This document shows positions 42,050 to 50,972 of a DNA stretch of 64,000 bases, piece after piece. The notes beneath the pieces are model-generated. The model ran no database searches, had not been told where the DNA came from, and saw only the letters and a program-made list of their open reading frames with translations. Position 1 is the first letter of the stretch; every line of letters begins with the position of its first letter. The stretch is from Vibrio rumoiensis (GTDB lineage Bacteria; Pseudomonadota; Gammaproteobacteria; Enterobacterales; Vibrionaceae). Both the position numbers and the translations under genes were made by a program. The stretch is taken from the NCBI RefSeq assembly GCF_002218045.2, contig NZ_AP018685.1:1426001-1490000 (forward strand). Direction: 5' to 3'.

Positions 42050-44011
42050 TTACATTTTAATTTTCTTTTTTCGGAAACCTAGTAACCCTAATAAGGTCAA
42101 AGCAAAATATCCTAAACTGCCGCCTTCTCTTTTAACATCAGGTTTGCCACCTTTCCGCTGAACGATGTCATCAGCGGTCGCGCCGGCAATAGGAACCAAT
42201 TTAACCGCCATTAATGTCTCTTCACCATTACCATCACCACAATATGAATTGTGATCGGTGCTATCATAACCACCAGCACAATAGTTCGCGGTTGCAGAAA
42301 TAACACCATCATCATTAATACCAGTTGCATTCACAATTCGATAGGCATTATTGTCATCAGAGAACTTACCACCATTGGTTAAATTATCTAACCACCATGC
42401 TTTACCTTGGAATAAGGCCAAACGATTAGAGTCTGTACCTGATAGGTTTAGCGGGTCGATAAAACCACGGCGACGACGTTCCTTGCCTTTCATTTCGCGA
42501 GCATTTTCTGCATCGATCGAACCAACCATCTCATTGTAATTATTGATCGCGTTAGCTTCACCACCGGCACTGCTAAAGAAAATATCACCCGATAAATATT
42601 TAGCGGTAGGTTGAGTCGTCGTGCTGCCTTCAGATGCATCTGTATAGAACAATCGATTACTTGCGGCCCCATCTTTCGCGTAACGACCACTACGTTTAGC
42701 TTCACCAATCGCAATAAGGTTTTTGTTCATATCTTTAATCAGACTGTTGCTGTAGATATAATCGCCACCATCTTCCACTTCCGCATCTTTAACAAATACT
42801 GAATCCCATTGATTTTCAGCCGTTATATCAAACCCGGCTTTAGGGTAAAAGATAGCCGCTTGCATCAATAGATTATCATCATCACGACGAGTATTAAATC
42901 CAGCCAACACTGGTAAATCTTTGTATTTAGATGAAGTTGTATCACTCACAACCCCAGTTCTTGCACTACCTTGAGCGGCCGCATCGTCACGGTTAGGCGA
43001 CGTTGTGCTTTGACCAATCCAGCCAGAAACCGCTTCCCCTGATGCTCCATCACTACTATCCCAAACATACGCTTGAGTGGCAAAGGCAAAGTTTTGACAA
43101 TCCGCTAATAAAACTGGATTCGGGGTGGTTGTCGTGTCGGTACACTTGCTTAAATCACCCCAGTAATTTTTATCATCATCGTCATTATCAAAAGGAGCAA
43201 CTGAAGCCGAGCCCACGACATAAGTTTTACTATTATAGTCAAAGGAATCATAAGCAAAGGTGCGTCCCATTTGCATCACAATAGGCTGGCCATCTTGCTT
43301 CGGAAGCATAAATTTTGTGCCATAGAAACCACGCTGACGATAAGTTAGAACATAGTTGCCGCTAACATTATAATAACCACTGCTCGCAATGCCGATAGGT
43401 GTGCCATCTTCTAATACTTTATTAATAACTGTATTAGCCGAATCATCAACTCTAGAACCACCAGGTGGTGTATAGCTAGTTTCTGCTGGGGCGGAAATTT
43501 CTGACCCATCAATAATTCCAACCGCATTACGACCGTTATAGCCTTGAGAGAACGCCCTACGCTCTTGGCATAATCCACCAGTTAAGCTGTAATCGCAACT
43601 CTCTTCATCATTATCGGAATAAGCGCCAAACCACTTATTTACCGCCCATGTATCACAAGTTTTATAACCTAATTCTCTATCGCAATAATTACGAAGATCT
43701 CTCAAGTCTAAATATGTAAAGGTATTATCATATTTAAAAGGCACTTCATCACGATAAGAAATACCGTCTTCACCTAGACGCGTATCTCCACCTAGTTTGT
43801 AATTACTTTCATCACAACTTGCACTACTCGCAAAACATCCTAATGGATCGGTATCTGAAGCTATTGATGAGTCACTAATTGCACTTGAATACACCTGATT
43901 CGCAGTAACATTAGCCTTAACAGGGACAATTTTGTATAGCGCAGCATTCGCTGAACTGGCCGCCATTAATGCAGCCGCCACCATCGATAATTTAAACATT
44001 TTATTTTGCAT
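42050..44011 (-). CDS. DUF3466 exported protein with GlyGly-CTERM anchor
   Basis: 653-residue exported protein. The signal peptide covers residues ~1-23 (ending ASSANA). The large body is rich in Asp, Asn, Tyr and Gly with several paired cysteines. The C-terminus, GGSLGYFALTLLGLLGF followed by RKKK, is a GlyGly-CTERM sorting signal, which rhombosortase cleaves in Vibrio and Shewanella to place proteins at the surface through type II secretion. DUF3466 proteins have no known activity. The start at 44011 puts the signal peptide at the N-terminus; longer starts run into uup. Confidence 0.82.
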   Translation of the reverse strand: MQNKMFKLSMVAAALMAASSANAALYKIVPVKANVTANQVYSSAISDSSIASDTDPLGCFASSASCDESNYKLGGDTRLGEDGISYRDEVPFKYDNTFTYLDLRDLRNYCDRELGYKTCDTWAVNKWFGAYSDNDEESCDYSLTGGLCQERRAFSQGYNGRNAVGIIDGSEISAPAETSYTPPGGSRVDDSANTVINKVLEDGTPIGIASSGYYNVSGNYVLTYRQRGFYGTKFMLPKQDGQPIVMQMGRTFAYDSFDYNSKTYVVGSASVAPFDNDDDDKNYWGDLSKCTDTTTTPNPVLLADCQNFAFATQAYVWDSSDGASGEAVSGWIGQSTTSPNRDDAAAQGSARTGVVSDTTSSKYKDLPVLAGFNTRRDDDNLLMQAAIFYPKAGFDITAENQWDSVFVKDAEVEDGGDYIYSNSLIKDMNKNLIAIGEAKRSGRYAKDGAASNRLFYTDASEGSTTTQPTAKYLSGDIFFSSAGGEANAINNYNEMVGSIDAENAREMKGKERRRRGFIDPLNLSGTDSNRLALFQGKAWWLDNLTNGGKFSDDNNAYRIVNATGINDDGVISATANYCAGGYDSTDHNSYCGDGNGEETLMAVKLVPIAGATADDIVQRKGGKPDVKREGGSLGYFALTLLGLLGFRKKKIKM

Positions 44012-44030
44012 TAAGTTAACTTCTAATCCG

Positions 44031-45959
44031 TTAGCCCTGCATTGAATCAAGCTCTTCCCAACGCTCGAATGCAGTTTCTAATTCTTGTTCAGCAGCGCTC
44101 AATCGATCCAAGATCGCTTGAGTTTTATCGCTACTCTGTGTGAAAAAATCAGGCTGGTTAACCTGTGTTTGTAATTGTTCAATTTCAACCTCAAGCGACT
44201 CTAACACTTGAGGCAAAGACTCTAACTCTCGCTGCAGTTTATAAGATAACTTTTTCGGTTTGTTAGCGCTTGGTTGAGTTTTAGGCGTTTCCACAACCCC
44301 TTTGTCAGCTTTCGCTGGTTTTTCACTCACCGAAGCTTCTATTATGCCGCGAGATTGTAGTACTTGAGCCCTTTGCTCTTGTGCATCATGATAACCACCG
44401 ACAAACTCTTCAATCTTACCGTTGCCTTCAAATATCCAACTGGTTGTCACAGTATTGTCGACAAATTGACGGTCATGGCTCACTAAAAGCAATGTGCCCT
44501 GATAGTTGGCAAGAATTTCTTCTAAAAGTTCCAATGTTTCGATATCTAAATCATTGGTTGGTTCATCAAGAATCAATAAATTATTCGATTTCAAAAATAA
44601 TCGAGCAAGAAGTAAACGGTTTTTCTCACCACCAGATAATGCTTTAACCGGTGTACGCGCCCTTTTAGGCTCAAATAAGAAATCTTGTAAATAACCAAGT
44701 GCATGGCGTGTTCTTCCACCGACCGTAACCTCTTGCTTACCATCAGCTAAATTATCCATCACTGTTTTTTCAGGATCGAGAACTTCACGGTACTGATCGA
44801 AATAGGCAACTTCTAATTTGGTTCCACAATGTAAACGCCCCGAATCCGGTTGTAATTTACCAAGTAGTAACTTGAGTAAAGTACTTTTACCACAGCCATT
44901 TGGTCCGATTAACGCAATACGATCACCACGCATAATATTGAAGCTAAAGTCATCTACGATGGTTTTACCATCTATTTGATAGCATAGATTTTCTGCTTCA
45001 AAAATAATTTTACCTGAACGATTTGACTCATCGATTTGAATATTGGCTTTACCTTGCACTTCACGACGATCAGAACGTTCTTCACGGAGCTTTTTAAGTG
45101 CACGTACGCGGCCTTCATTACGAGTACGTCGAGCCTTAATACCTTGACGAATCCAGACCTCTTCTTGAGCGAGCTTTTTGTCAAACTCAGCGTTTTGCAT
45201 TTCTTCGACACGCAACGCTTCTTCTTTATCGATTAGGTACTGTTCATAATTGCCAGGATAAGAGCTTAGCTTACCGCGATCCAAATCAAGAATACGTGTC
45301 GCCATCGATTGAATAAAGGCACGGTCATGCGAGATAAAAACAATCGAACCACGGAAGTCTTTTAAAAAACCTTCTAACCATTCAATGGTGGTCACATCTA
45401 AATGGTTTGTAGGTTCATCAAGCAGCAATACATCTGGATCACAAACCAAGGCGCGAGCTAAAGCCGCTTTACGCTGCCAACCACCCGATAAGCTCGTCAA
45501 TAATGAATGCTCATCTAAAGCAAGAGACGTCAAAATATTTTTAATACGGTCTTCAAGACGCCAGCCATCATTATGATCAAGCTGCTCTTGAATTTTAGAC
45601 AAACGATTGATGTTTTTTTCCGATGGATCTTCCATCATGATATCAAGTTGATGCTGGTAATCTTTTAATAACTCACCAACTTCCGCAAGCCCTTCGGCTA
45701 CATAATCGTAAACGGTGCCTTCTGCATTTCTTGGTGGATCTTGCTCTAAACGAGACACGACCACATCTTGTTCGATCTGCATTTTTCCATCATCCATAAT
45801 AATTTCGCCCGAAAGGACTTTCATCATGGTTGATTTACCTGCGCCATTACGGCCAACAAGACACACTCGTTCATTCTGCTGAAGCGCAAAATCTGCTTTA
45901 TCTAATAATGGGTGATCGCCAAAAGCCAGCTGGCCATTATGAATGGTAATTAATGCCAT
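44031..45959 (-). CDS. uup: ABC-F ATPase Uup
   Basis: 642-residue ABC-F protein with two ATPase domains and no membrane segments. Walker A motifs are GRNGAGKST (near 36) and GPNGCGKST (near 353); signatures are LSGGWQRKAALARAL and LSGGEKNRLLLARLF. The interdomain linker is charged. The C-terminal ~100 residues form the coiled-coil DNA/RNA-binding domain typical of Uup. Uup acts on ribosomes and lowers precise transposon excision. It overlaps the glutaredoxin-like gene by 23 bases. Confidence 0.94.
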   Translation of the reverse strand: MALITIHNGQLAFGDHPLLDKADFALQQNERVCLVGRNGAGKSTMMKVLSGEIIMDDGKMQIEQDVVVSRLEQDPPRNAEGTVYDYVAEGLAEVGELLKDYQHQLDIMMEDPSEKNINRLSKIQEQLDHNDGWRLEDRIKNILTSLALDEHSLLTSLSGGWQRKAALARALVCDPDVLLLDEPTNHLDVTTIEWLEGFLKDFRGSIVFISHDRAFIQSMATRILDLDRGKLSSYPGNYEQYLIDKEEALRVEEMQNAEFDKKLAQEEVWIRQGIKARRTRNEGRVRALKKLREERSDRREVQGKANIQIDESNRSGKIIFEAENLCYQIDGKTIVDDFSFNIMRGDRIALIGPNGCGKSTLLKLLLGKLQPDSGRLHCGTKLEVAYFDQYREVLDPEKTVMDNLADGKQEVTVGGRTRHALGYLQDFLFEPKRARTPVKALSGGEKNRLLLARLFLKSNNLLILDEPTNDLDIETLELLEEILANYQGTLLLVSHDRQFVDNTVTTSWIFEGNGKIEEFVGGYHDAQEQRAQVLQSRGIIEASVSEKPAKADKGVVETPKTQPSANKPKKLSYKLQRELESLPQVLESLEVEIEQLQTQVNQPDFFTQSSDKTQAILDRLSAAEQELETAFERWEELDSMQG

Positions 45960-46260
45960 TGTGTTTTAACCACGCTTGTAATTCGTCTAAGTTGAAGGGC
46001 CAGAATAACTCACTCACTATATGTTGTAAGTCGTTCTGATGTTGTAAGTCGTTCTGGTCATTTTGTGTATCTTTTGAATGCAAGGTAAGCACAGGAATAG
46101 TGACACCGTAACGAGAGAATAAGACATCATCAAACGCAATATCAATCACTTGTACTTTACTCGCTAAGGATTGTTGAGAATCTTCCAGCCATAAAGCATC
46201 AAGCTGTTGATAAGCTAATTCGCATAAATGACACCCCGAAGTTGAGTACAACGTCAGCAT
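45937..46260 (-). CDS. Glutaredoxin-like protein
   Basis: 107-residue protein with a thioredoxin fold. The N-terminus is LTLYSTSGCHLCELAYQQL, where CHLC is a glutaredoxin/DUF836-type CxxC active site. The cis-proline loop VTIPVLTL is near residue 58. A perfect 18-bp tandem duplication (46021-46056) repeats QNDLQH in the C-terminal part. Co-transcribed with uup, which it overlaps. Confidence 0.82.
   Translation of the reverse strand: MLTLYSTSGCHLCELAYQQLDALWLEDSQQSLASKVQVIDIAFDDVLFSRYGVTIPVLTLHSKDTQNDQNDLQHQNDLQHIVSELFWPFNLDELQAWLKHNGINYHS
46021..46056. repeat. 18-bp tandem duplication within glutaredoxin-like gene
   Basis: The unit ATGTTGTAAGTCGTTCTG occurs twice head to tail, in frame, doubling six residues (QNDLQH). 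Confidence 0.95.
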
Positions 46261-46307
46261 TTCTACTCCCTATCCCTGTGCTATTTAATATGTTTTACCA
46301 TGCTTTT

Positions 46308-48446
46308 TTAATTGCGGTGAGTGATGACCCAACAGTTATGGATATGCTTATTACGCGCAAAATCCATAGGTAATGTTTTCGATGAAATATTTTCAGCTTT
46401 CAGGCCTAATTGTTCTAAACCATCAAGATCCATCTTAAATAAGCGTTTGTTATTCGAAAACACCACGATTGCATCTTCGCGCATTAGGCGCTTTAAGTTC
46501 TCCATTAACATTAAATGATCTCGTTGAATATCGAACGTTTGCTCCATACGCTTTGAGTTGGAAAACGTCGGTGGATCAATGAAAATCAGATCAAAGGTTC
46601 TATCTTCATGTTGCAACCACTGTAGACAGTCAGCTTGCTCAAATTGGTGCGCGTCGCCCGTAAAGCCATTAAGCTCCATATTGCGTTGGGCCCACTGTAA
46701 ATAAGTGTTCGACATATCAACTGTAGTGGTAGTTTTTGCCCCACCAGCGGCAGCATGTACGGTTGCACTACCGGTGTAAGCAAACAAGTTAAGGAAGTCT
46801 TTACCTGCTGCCATTTGCCCTAAACGGCGACGCGTTAACTTATGATCTAAGAATAAACCCGTATCAAGGTAATCTTGTAAGTTAACTAATAACTGCACGC
46901 CATATTCATTCACTTTTAAATATTCTGAATCTTGCGATAACTTCTGGTATTGACGCTTACCCTTTTGCTTTTCACGCGTTTTAAGTACCACCTTATTCGC
47001 ATCAACCCCTAATACTTGAATAGTTGCACGGATGATATCGGTTAAACGACGTTTAGCGACCTCTTCAGGAATCGTCTTCGGTGGCGCATATTCTTGAATA
47101 ACAACGTGATCTAAATACAAATCAATCGCTACATTGTAATTCGGTAAATCAGCATCATAAGCCCGATAACAATCAAGTTGCTCACGCTTAGCCCACTTAC
47201 CGATTTTGGATAGGTTTTTCTTCAAACGATTCGCAAAATCAGGAGCAATTTGCACTTCTTCTTTTTCTGAATGACGCAGGGTTTCACCATTTGGATTAAC
47301 TCGAGCCGTGATTGAGTAGTTTTTTTGGTGACACGGTAACGCACCATTGCTCAATTTATATTGTTTATCAGCTCGCATGCGTAAACAGCTCAACAACTCT
47401 TCGCTTGAAGAGAAAATCGATGCTTGACTACCCGCAAATTGGCTTTTTAACTGAGCACCAAATTCCGTATACAAGGCAATAAGGCCGGGCTCAGTCCCTA
47501 AGCGCTCACCATAAGGAGGGTTACAAATGACCACACCTTCAGTAAAGCCTTGTGGTTTTTCAAGTTTTGCAGCATCACCCAAACTGAATTGGATAACCCC
47601 TTCTAATCCTGCGCGTTTTGCGTTGTCTTTCGCCGTCTGCAACACGCGGCGATCATTATCAATACCAAAGAAGCTATTTTCACCAAGCGCTTTAATGCCC
47701 TTACGTCCTTGAACACTTGCTTCGGCTTTAATTTCAGCCCAGGTTTCTACTTCAAAGTAATAAAGTGATTCAAAAGCCCATACTGGACGTTGAATACCTG
47801 GCGCGACATTCGCAGCCATTAGAGCCGCTTCGATAAGCAAAGTCCCTGAGCCACACATAGGATCGAGTAAAGGCTGAGCTTTATCCCAACCACTACGACT
47901 TACGATTGCACAAGCGAGTGTTTCTCTTAGCGGCGCGGCACCAGCTTGAATACGGTAACCACGTTGATGCAAACCTCTCCCCACCATATCAATACCTAAG
48001 ATGGCTCTATCGCGATGTAAGCGAACATGGATTCGAAGATCTGGTTGATCTTTGCTGATCTCAGGGCGCCCCAGATCTTTTTTGGTAAAGCTATCAACGA
48101 TGGCATCTTTCACTTTCATCGCACCATACTGACTGTTGCGAATCTCTCGATTAGTACCATTAAAGTCAACGATGAGGCGCTTATCGACAGAGAAGTAAGA
48201 AGACCAGTTGACTGCTGAAGCCGATAAATAAAGGTCCATATCATCGTTGCAGTAAAACTCAGAAAGAATTAATACGAAACGAGAAGCCAAACGGCTCCAT
48301 AAACAACAACGGTATAGTTGTGCATTCGAAGCAGTGAAACGAACCCCTGCTTGTACTGGCTTTGCATCGGTAACACCTAATTGTGTCAGCTCATCAGCGA
48401 GCAAGTTTTCAAGGCCATTAGATGTTATCGCTAAATATTGATTCAT
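46308..48446 (-). CDS. rlmKL: 23S rRNA m2G2445/m7G2069 methyltransferase RlmKL
   Basis: 712-residue fusion of two methyltransferases (E. coli RlmL, 702). The N-terminal half has a THUMP domain (~residues 45-155) and the RlmL domain with SAM motif LLDPMCGSGTLLIEAA and catalytic NPPYGERLG. The C-terminal RlmK half has FLNLFAYTGSATVHAA and IFIDPPTFSNS. It methylates G2445 and G2069 of 23S rRNA. The start MNQYLAITSNGLENLL agrees with the family, so the longer frame to 48515 is not used. Confidence 0.95.
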   Translation of the reverse strand: MNQYLAITSNGLENLLADELTQLGVTDAKPVQAGVRFTASNAQLYRCCLWSRLASRFVLILSEFYCNDDMDLYLSASAVNWSSYFSVDKRLIVDFNGTNREIRNSQYGAMKVKDAIVDSFTKKDLGRPEISKDQPDLRIHVRLHRDRAILGIDMVGRGLHQRGYRIQAGAAPLRETLACAIVSRSGWDKAQPLLDPMCGSGTLLIEAALMAANVAPGIQRPVWAFESLYYFEVETWAEIKAEASVQGRKGIKALGENSFFGIDNDRRVLQTAKDNAKRAGLEGVIQFSLGDAAKLEKPQGFTEGVVICNPPYGERLGTEPGLIALYTEFGAQLKSQFAGSQASIFSSSEELLSCLRMRADKQYKLSNGALPCHQKNYSITARVNPNGETLRHSEKEEVQIAPDFANRLKKNLSKIGKWAKREQLDCYRAYDADLPNYNVAIDLYLDHVVIQEYAPPKTIPEEVAKRRLTDIIRATIQVLGVDANKVVLKTREKQKGKRQYQKLSQDSEYLKVNEYGVQLLVNLQDYLDTGLFLDHKLTRRRLGQMAAGKDFLNLFAYTGSATVHAAAGGAKTTTTVDMSNTYLQWAQRNMELNGFTGDAHQFEQADCLQWLQHEDRTFDLIFIDPPTFSNSKRMEQTFDIQRDHLMLMENLKRLMREDAIVVFSNNKRLFKMDLDGLEQLGLKAENISSKTLPMDFARNKHIHNCWVITHRN

Positions 48447-49023
48447 TATAACTTTCAGTACGGTAATAAATGGAGTCAGATTATATAACGAAACCCCTAC
48501 CTTATGCGACCACATACACGCTTTAACCAGCGAATATCAACAGAAAAAATACCATATCCTTTGCCTGCGACATAAATCCTCTTGCCAACCTATTTATCTA
48601 CGCTGATTTCAATGATTAGCATTCCAATCAATTTATAAAAACGACTACAAAACAATCTAACCAGCCCAAGATATGCATGTTGCGCATAATAAAAACGAAC
48701 CCAAACGCATAAATATTCACCCACAAAACCACCCAGCCTGGCCTATACCAGTGGTCATTTTACACTGTAAATTTATTACGAAATTAAGGTAAATAGGGAA
48801 TTTCTTTTAATTTATAAGGAAAAGGCAGGCAAATTAGCCATAAAAAAACGTTCATTTTTATCCAATAAAGGTCTTTTTATTGATTTTATTTTGCTCAATT
48901 TAATGTGTGGAATGATGATTTCGGACGTTTAGTCACCAAATAAGTGAATACAGAAAAGAGAATTTTGTACCTATTAGGGAAATTGGTGGGGATTTTATGA
49001 ATGCATTTTGGTGGTTTGAAGGC
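48447..49023. other. Non-coding gap upstream of rlmKL
   Basis: About 580 A+T-rich bases between the rlmKL start and the zapC terminator. It should hold the rlmKL promoter, but no clear -35/-10 pair, repeat or small gene stands out on either strand. Confidence 0.5.
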
Positions 49024-49049
49024 AAAAAAAAGCCGGCGCTAAGGCCGAC
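49024..49049 (-). terminator. Terminator after zapC
   Basis: On the minus strand, stem GTCGGC / GCCGGC (one G-U pair) is followed by eight T. Confidence 0.75.
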
Positions 49050-49089
49050 CGAATGAACAACAAGGAACGAACAGGTTTAGATAAGGTAA

Positions 49090-49632
49090 TTACCCTACCA
49101 TTGCATAGGTTTCAAAATGAGTATGTAAGTTGGCTTTGGCAAAACGGTCATGCATGACTTTAATCGGCTCGCCAAATTTAAGTGCTTTGGACTCTGTAAG
49201 ACTGAAATCACGCAAAGAAACAGAGACGCAAATACTGGCACTTTCTCCAACTTCGACCACCATGAAGTGGCCCTCAGAGAAACAATTACGTAAATGGACT
49301 ATTTCCCCCTCTTCTGGCGTGAAATCACCACCCTGTGAAGAGAAGAACCAACTCTTAGGTTGAACCGGCTTATGAAAACGTCGAGCTGCTACGCTATTCA
49401 ACGCTAATTCTGCCTTTCGTGGCTCAGATAAAGGGAGTGCATCTACTTGTTGTTTAAATTTGTGGTAACTCGACGCATCATCAACAGAGAACTCATTGTC
49501 CTGAAATGCGCTGTTTACTAAAAGCTTTTGAGGAAGATTTACGCTGAAAACCATGTCCCGCCCAAGATCCAGCATAAGGGACTTGTTGGTCTCATTGTAA
49601 TACCATTTCCATGTATCACTTGGTTTAAGCAT
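49090..49632 (-). CDS. zapC: Cell division protein ZapC
   Basis: 180-residue FtsZ-associated protein, the same length as E. coli ZapC. The N-terminus MLKPSDTWKWYYNETNKSLML and the conserved KAELALNSVAARRFHKPVQPKSW segment identify it. ZapC bundles FtsZ and stabilises the Z ring. The gene lies next to pyrD as in E. coli. The start is set by family comparison; the open frame extends further upstream. Confidence 0.93.
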   Translation of the reverse strand: MLKPSDTWKWYYNETNKSLMLDLGRDMVFSVNLPQKLLVNSAFQDNEFSVDDASSYHKFKQQVDALPLSEPRKAELALNSVAARRFHKPVQPKSWFFSSQGGDFTPEEGEIVHLRNCFSEGHFMVVEVGESASICVSVSLRDFSLTESKALKFGEPIKVMHDRFAKANLHTHFETYAMVG

Positions 49633-49796
49633 TGTTTCAGCCTCTTCAAAAATAAAGCGAAATAGACACTTCACTTCTTCGTCTATCCATAAGATGTTAT
49701 TTAGATTGTACAAACAGATAGGCAAAAAAAAAGAGGAAAACATATTCCTCTTTTCAGGCTGAAATTGATTTTGAGCTTAGATCTTTTACTTGATCT

Positions 49797-50807
49797 TTAG
49801 ATATTTTTAACGATGTCTTTGATCAAGTTAGGTCCGTGATAAATAAACCCTGAATACACTTGTACAAGTTTTGCCCCGGCCATCATTTTCTCTTTCGCAG
49901 CAATATATGAATCAATACCACCAACACCAATGATCGGGATCTCTTCACCTAGCTCTTTATATAACTGGCGGATCACTTCCGTGCTTTTCGATTGAACAGG
50001 TCGGCCACTTAGTCCCCCCATTTCACTTGCATTTTTCATCCCTTCAACTAAAGAACGGTCTAATGTCGTATTGGTGGCAATAACACCATCAATTTTATAC
50101 TTCTTCAGTGAATCACAAATTTGCTTCAATTCTTCATCAGTCAGGTCTGGCGCAATTTTTAAAGCTAGCGGAACATATTTATCATATTGCTTAGCCAGCT
50201 CAGTTTGTTTATCTTTTAATGCAGAAAGTAATTCATCCAAAGCTTCGCCATATTGTAATGAACGTAATCCAGGAGTATTTGGAGAAGAAATATTGGCCGC
50301 AATATAACCGGCGTATGGGTAGACTTTTTCCATACAAATTAAATAGTCTTCTGTACCCTTTTCTATCGGTGTATCTTTATTTTTACCAATATTGATCCCA
50401 AGTATGCCATCGAAATTCGACTGCTTAACGTTTTCGATTAACTCATCAACACCGTCATTATTAAACCCCATACGGTTAATGATCCCTTCAGCTTCCACAA
50501 TTCGGAAGCAACGTGGTTTATCATTACCAGGTTGTGCACGCGGTGTTACCGTTCCAATTTCTAAAAACCCGAACCCCATGGCGCCAAACGCGTCAATGCA
50601 TTCGCCGTTTTTATCCATACCGGCCGCTAAGCCGACTGGATTTTTAAAGGTGAGTCCCATCACTTCCACAGAACGCATTGGTAAACTTTGGCGGAAGAAA
50701 AAATCTAAAGGTGTTCCATTCAGTCTTTTTAAATTCTTAATAGCTAATTCATGTGCTGTTTCTGCGCTGAATTTAAACAAGCCAGCTCTGGCGATACGAT
50801 AAAGCAT
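49797..50807 (-). CDS. pyrD: Dihydroorotate dehydrogenase (quinone)
   Basis: 336-residue class 2, membrane-bound flavoenzyme of pyrimidine synthesis, identical in length to E. coli PyrD. The N-terminal amphipathic helix (YRIARAGLFKFSAETAHE) reaches the quinone pool. The FMN barrel includes PVGLAAGMDKNGE, the NRMGFNNDG segment and SSPNTPGLR. The ATG follows a GGAGGA ribosome-binding site. Upstream lie a PurR-like box and a leader hairpin consistent with CTP-controlled expression. Confidence 0.96.
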   Translation of the reverse strand: MLYRIARAGLFKFSAETAHELAIKNLKRLNGTPLDFFFRQSLPMRSVEVMGLTFKNPVGLAAGMDKNGECIDAFGAMGFGFLEIGTVTPRAQPGNDKPRCFRIVEAEGIINRMGFNNDGVDELIENVKQSNFDGILGINIGKNKDTPIEKGTEDYLICMEKVYPYAGYIAANISSPNTPGLRSLQYGEALDELLSALKDKQTELAKQYDKYVPLALKIAPDLTDEELKQICDSLKKYKIDGVIATNTTLDRSLVEGMKNASEMGGLSGRPVQSKSTEVIRQLYKELGEEIPIIGVGGIDSYIAAKEKMMAGAKLVQVYSGFIYHGPNLIKDIVKNI

Positions 50808-50826
50808 ACTTCCTCCAAATAAGATC

Positions 50827-50858
50827 AAAAAAGCCCCGAAATTCCGGGGCGAAGTATA
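50827..50858 (-). promoter_or_regulatory. pyrD leader: -10 box, C-rich start region and terminator-like hairpin
   Basis: On the minus strand, TATACT (50853-50858) is followed at start-site distance by CCCC, then the hairpin GCCCCG / CGGGGC (50833-50850) and six T. The 5' arm of the hairpin overlaps the expected initiation bases. E. coli pyrC and pyrD switch start sites with CTP level, making or losing such a hairpin. It could instead end transcripts from the upstream gdh gene. Confidence 0.55.
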
Positions 50859-50882
50859 CCTTTGTTATAGCGCTTATACTAG

Positions 50883-50898
50883 TTGCAATCGTTTGCAC
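50883..50898 (-). promoter_or_regulatory. PurR-like operator upstream of pyrD
   Basis: On the minus strand GTGCAAACGATTGCAA matches the core of the PurR box (ACGCAAACGTTTGCGT), keeping GCAAACG-TTGC. It lies ~25 bases upstream of the TATACT box. PurR repression of pyrD is known in E. coli. Confidence 0.65.
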
Positions 50899-50972
50899 TG
50901 GATTGCTTCTAGACAAGGCCTTTAATCTAACTCACCACAACATAGGATAATTAAATCAAAGGCATAATCACT

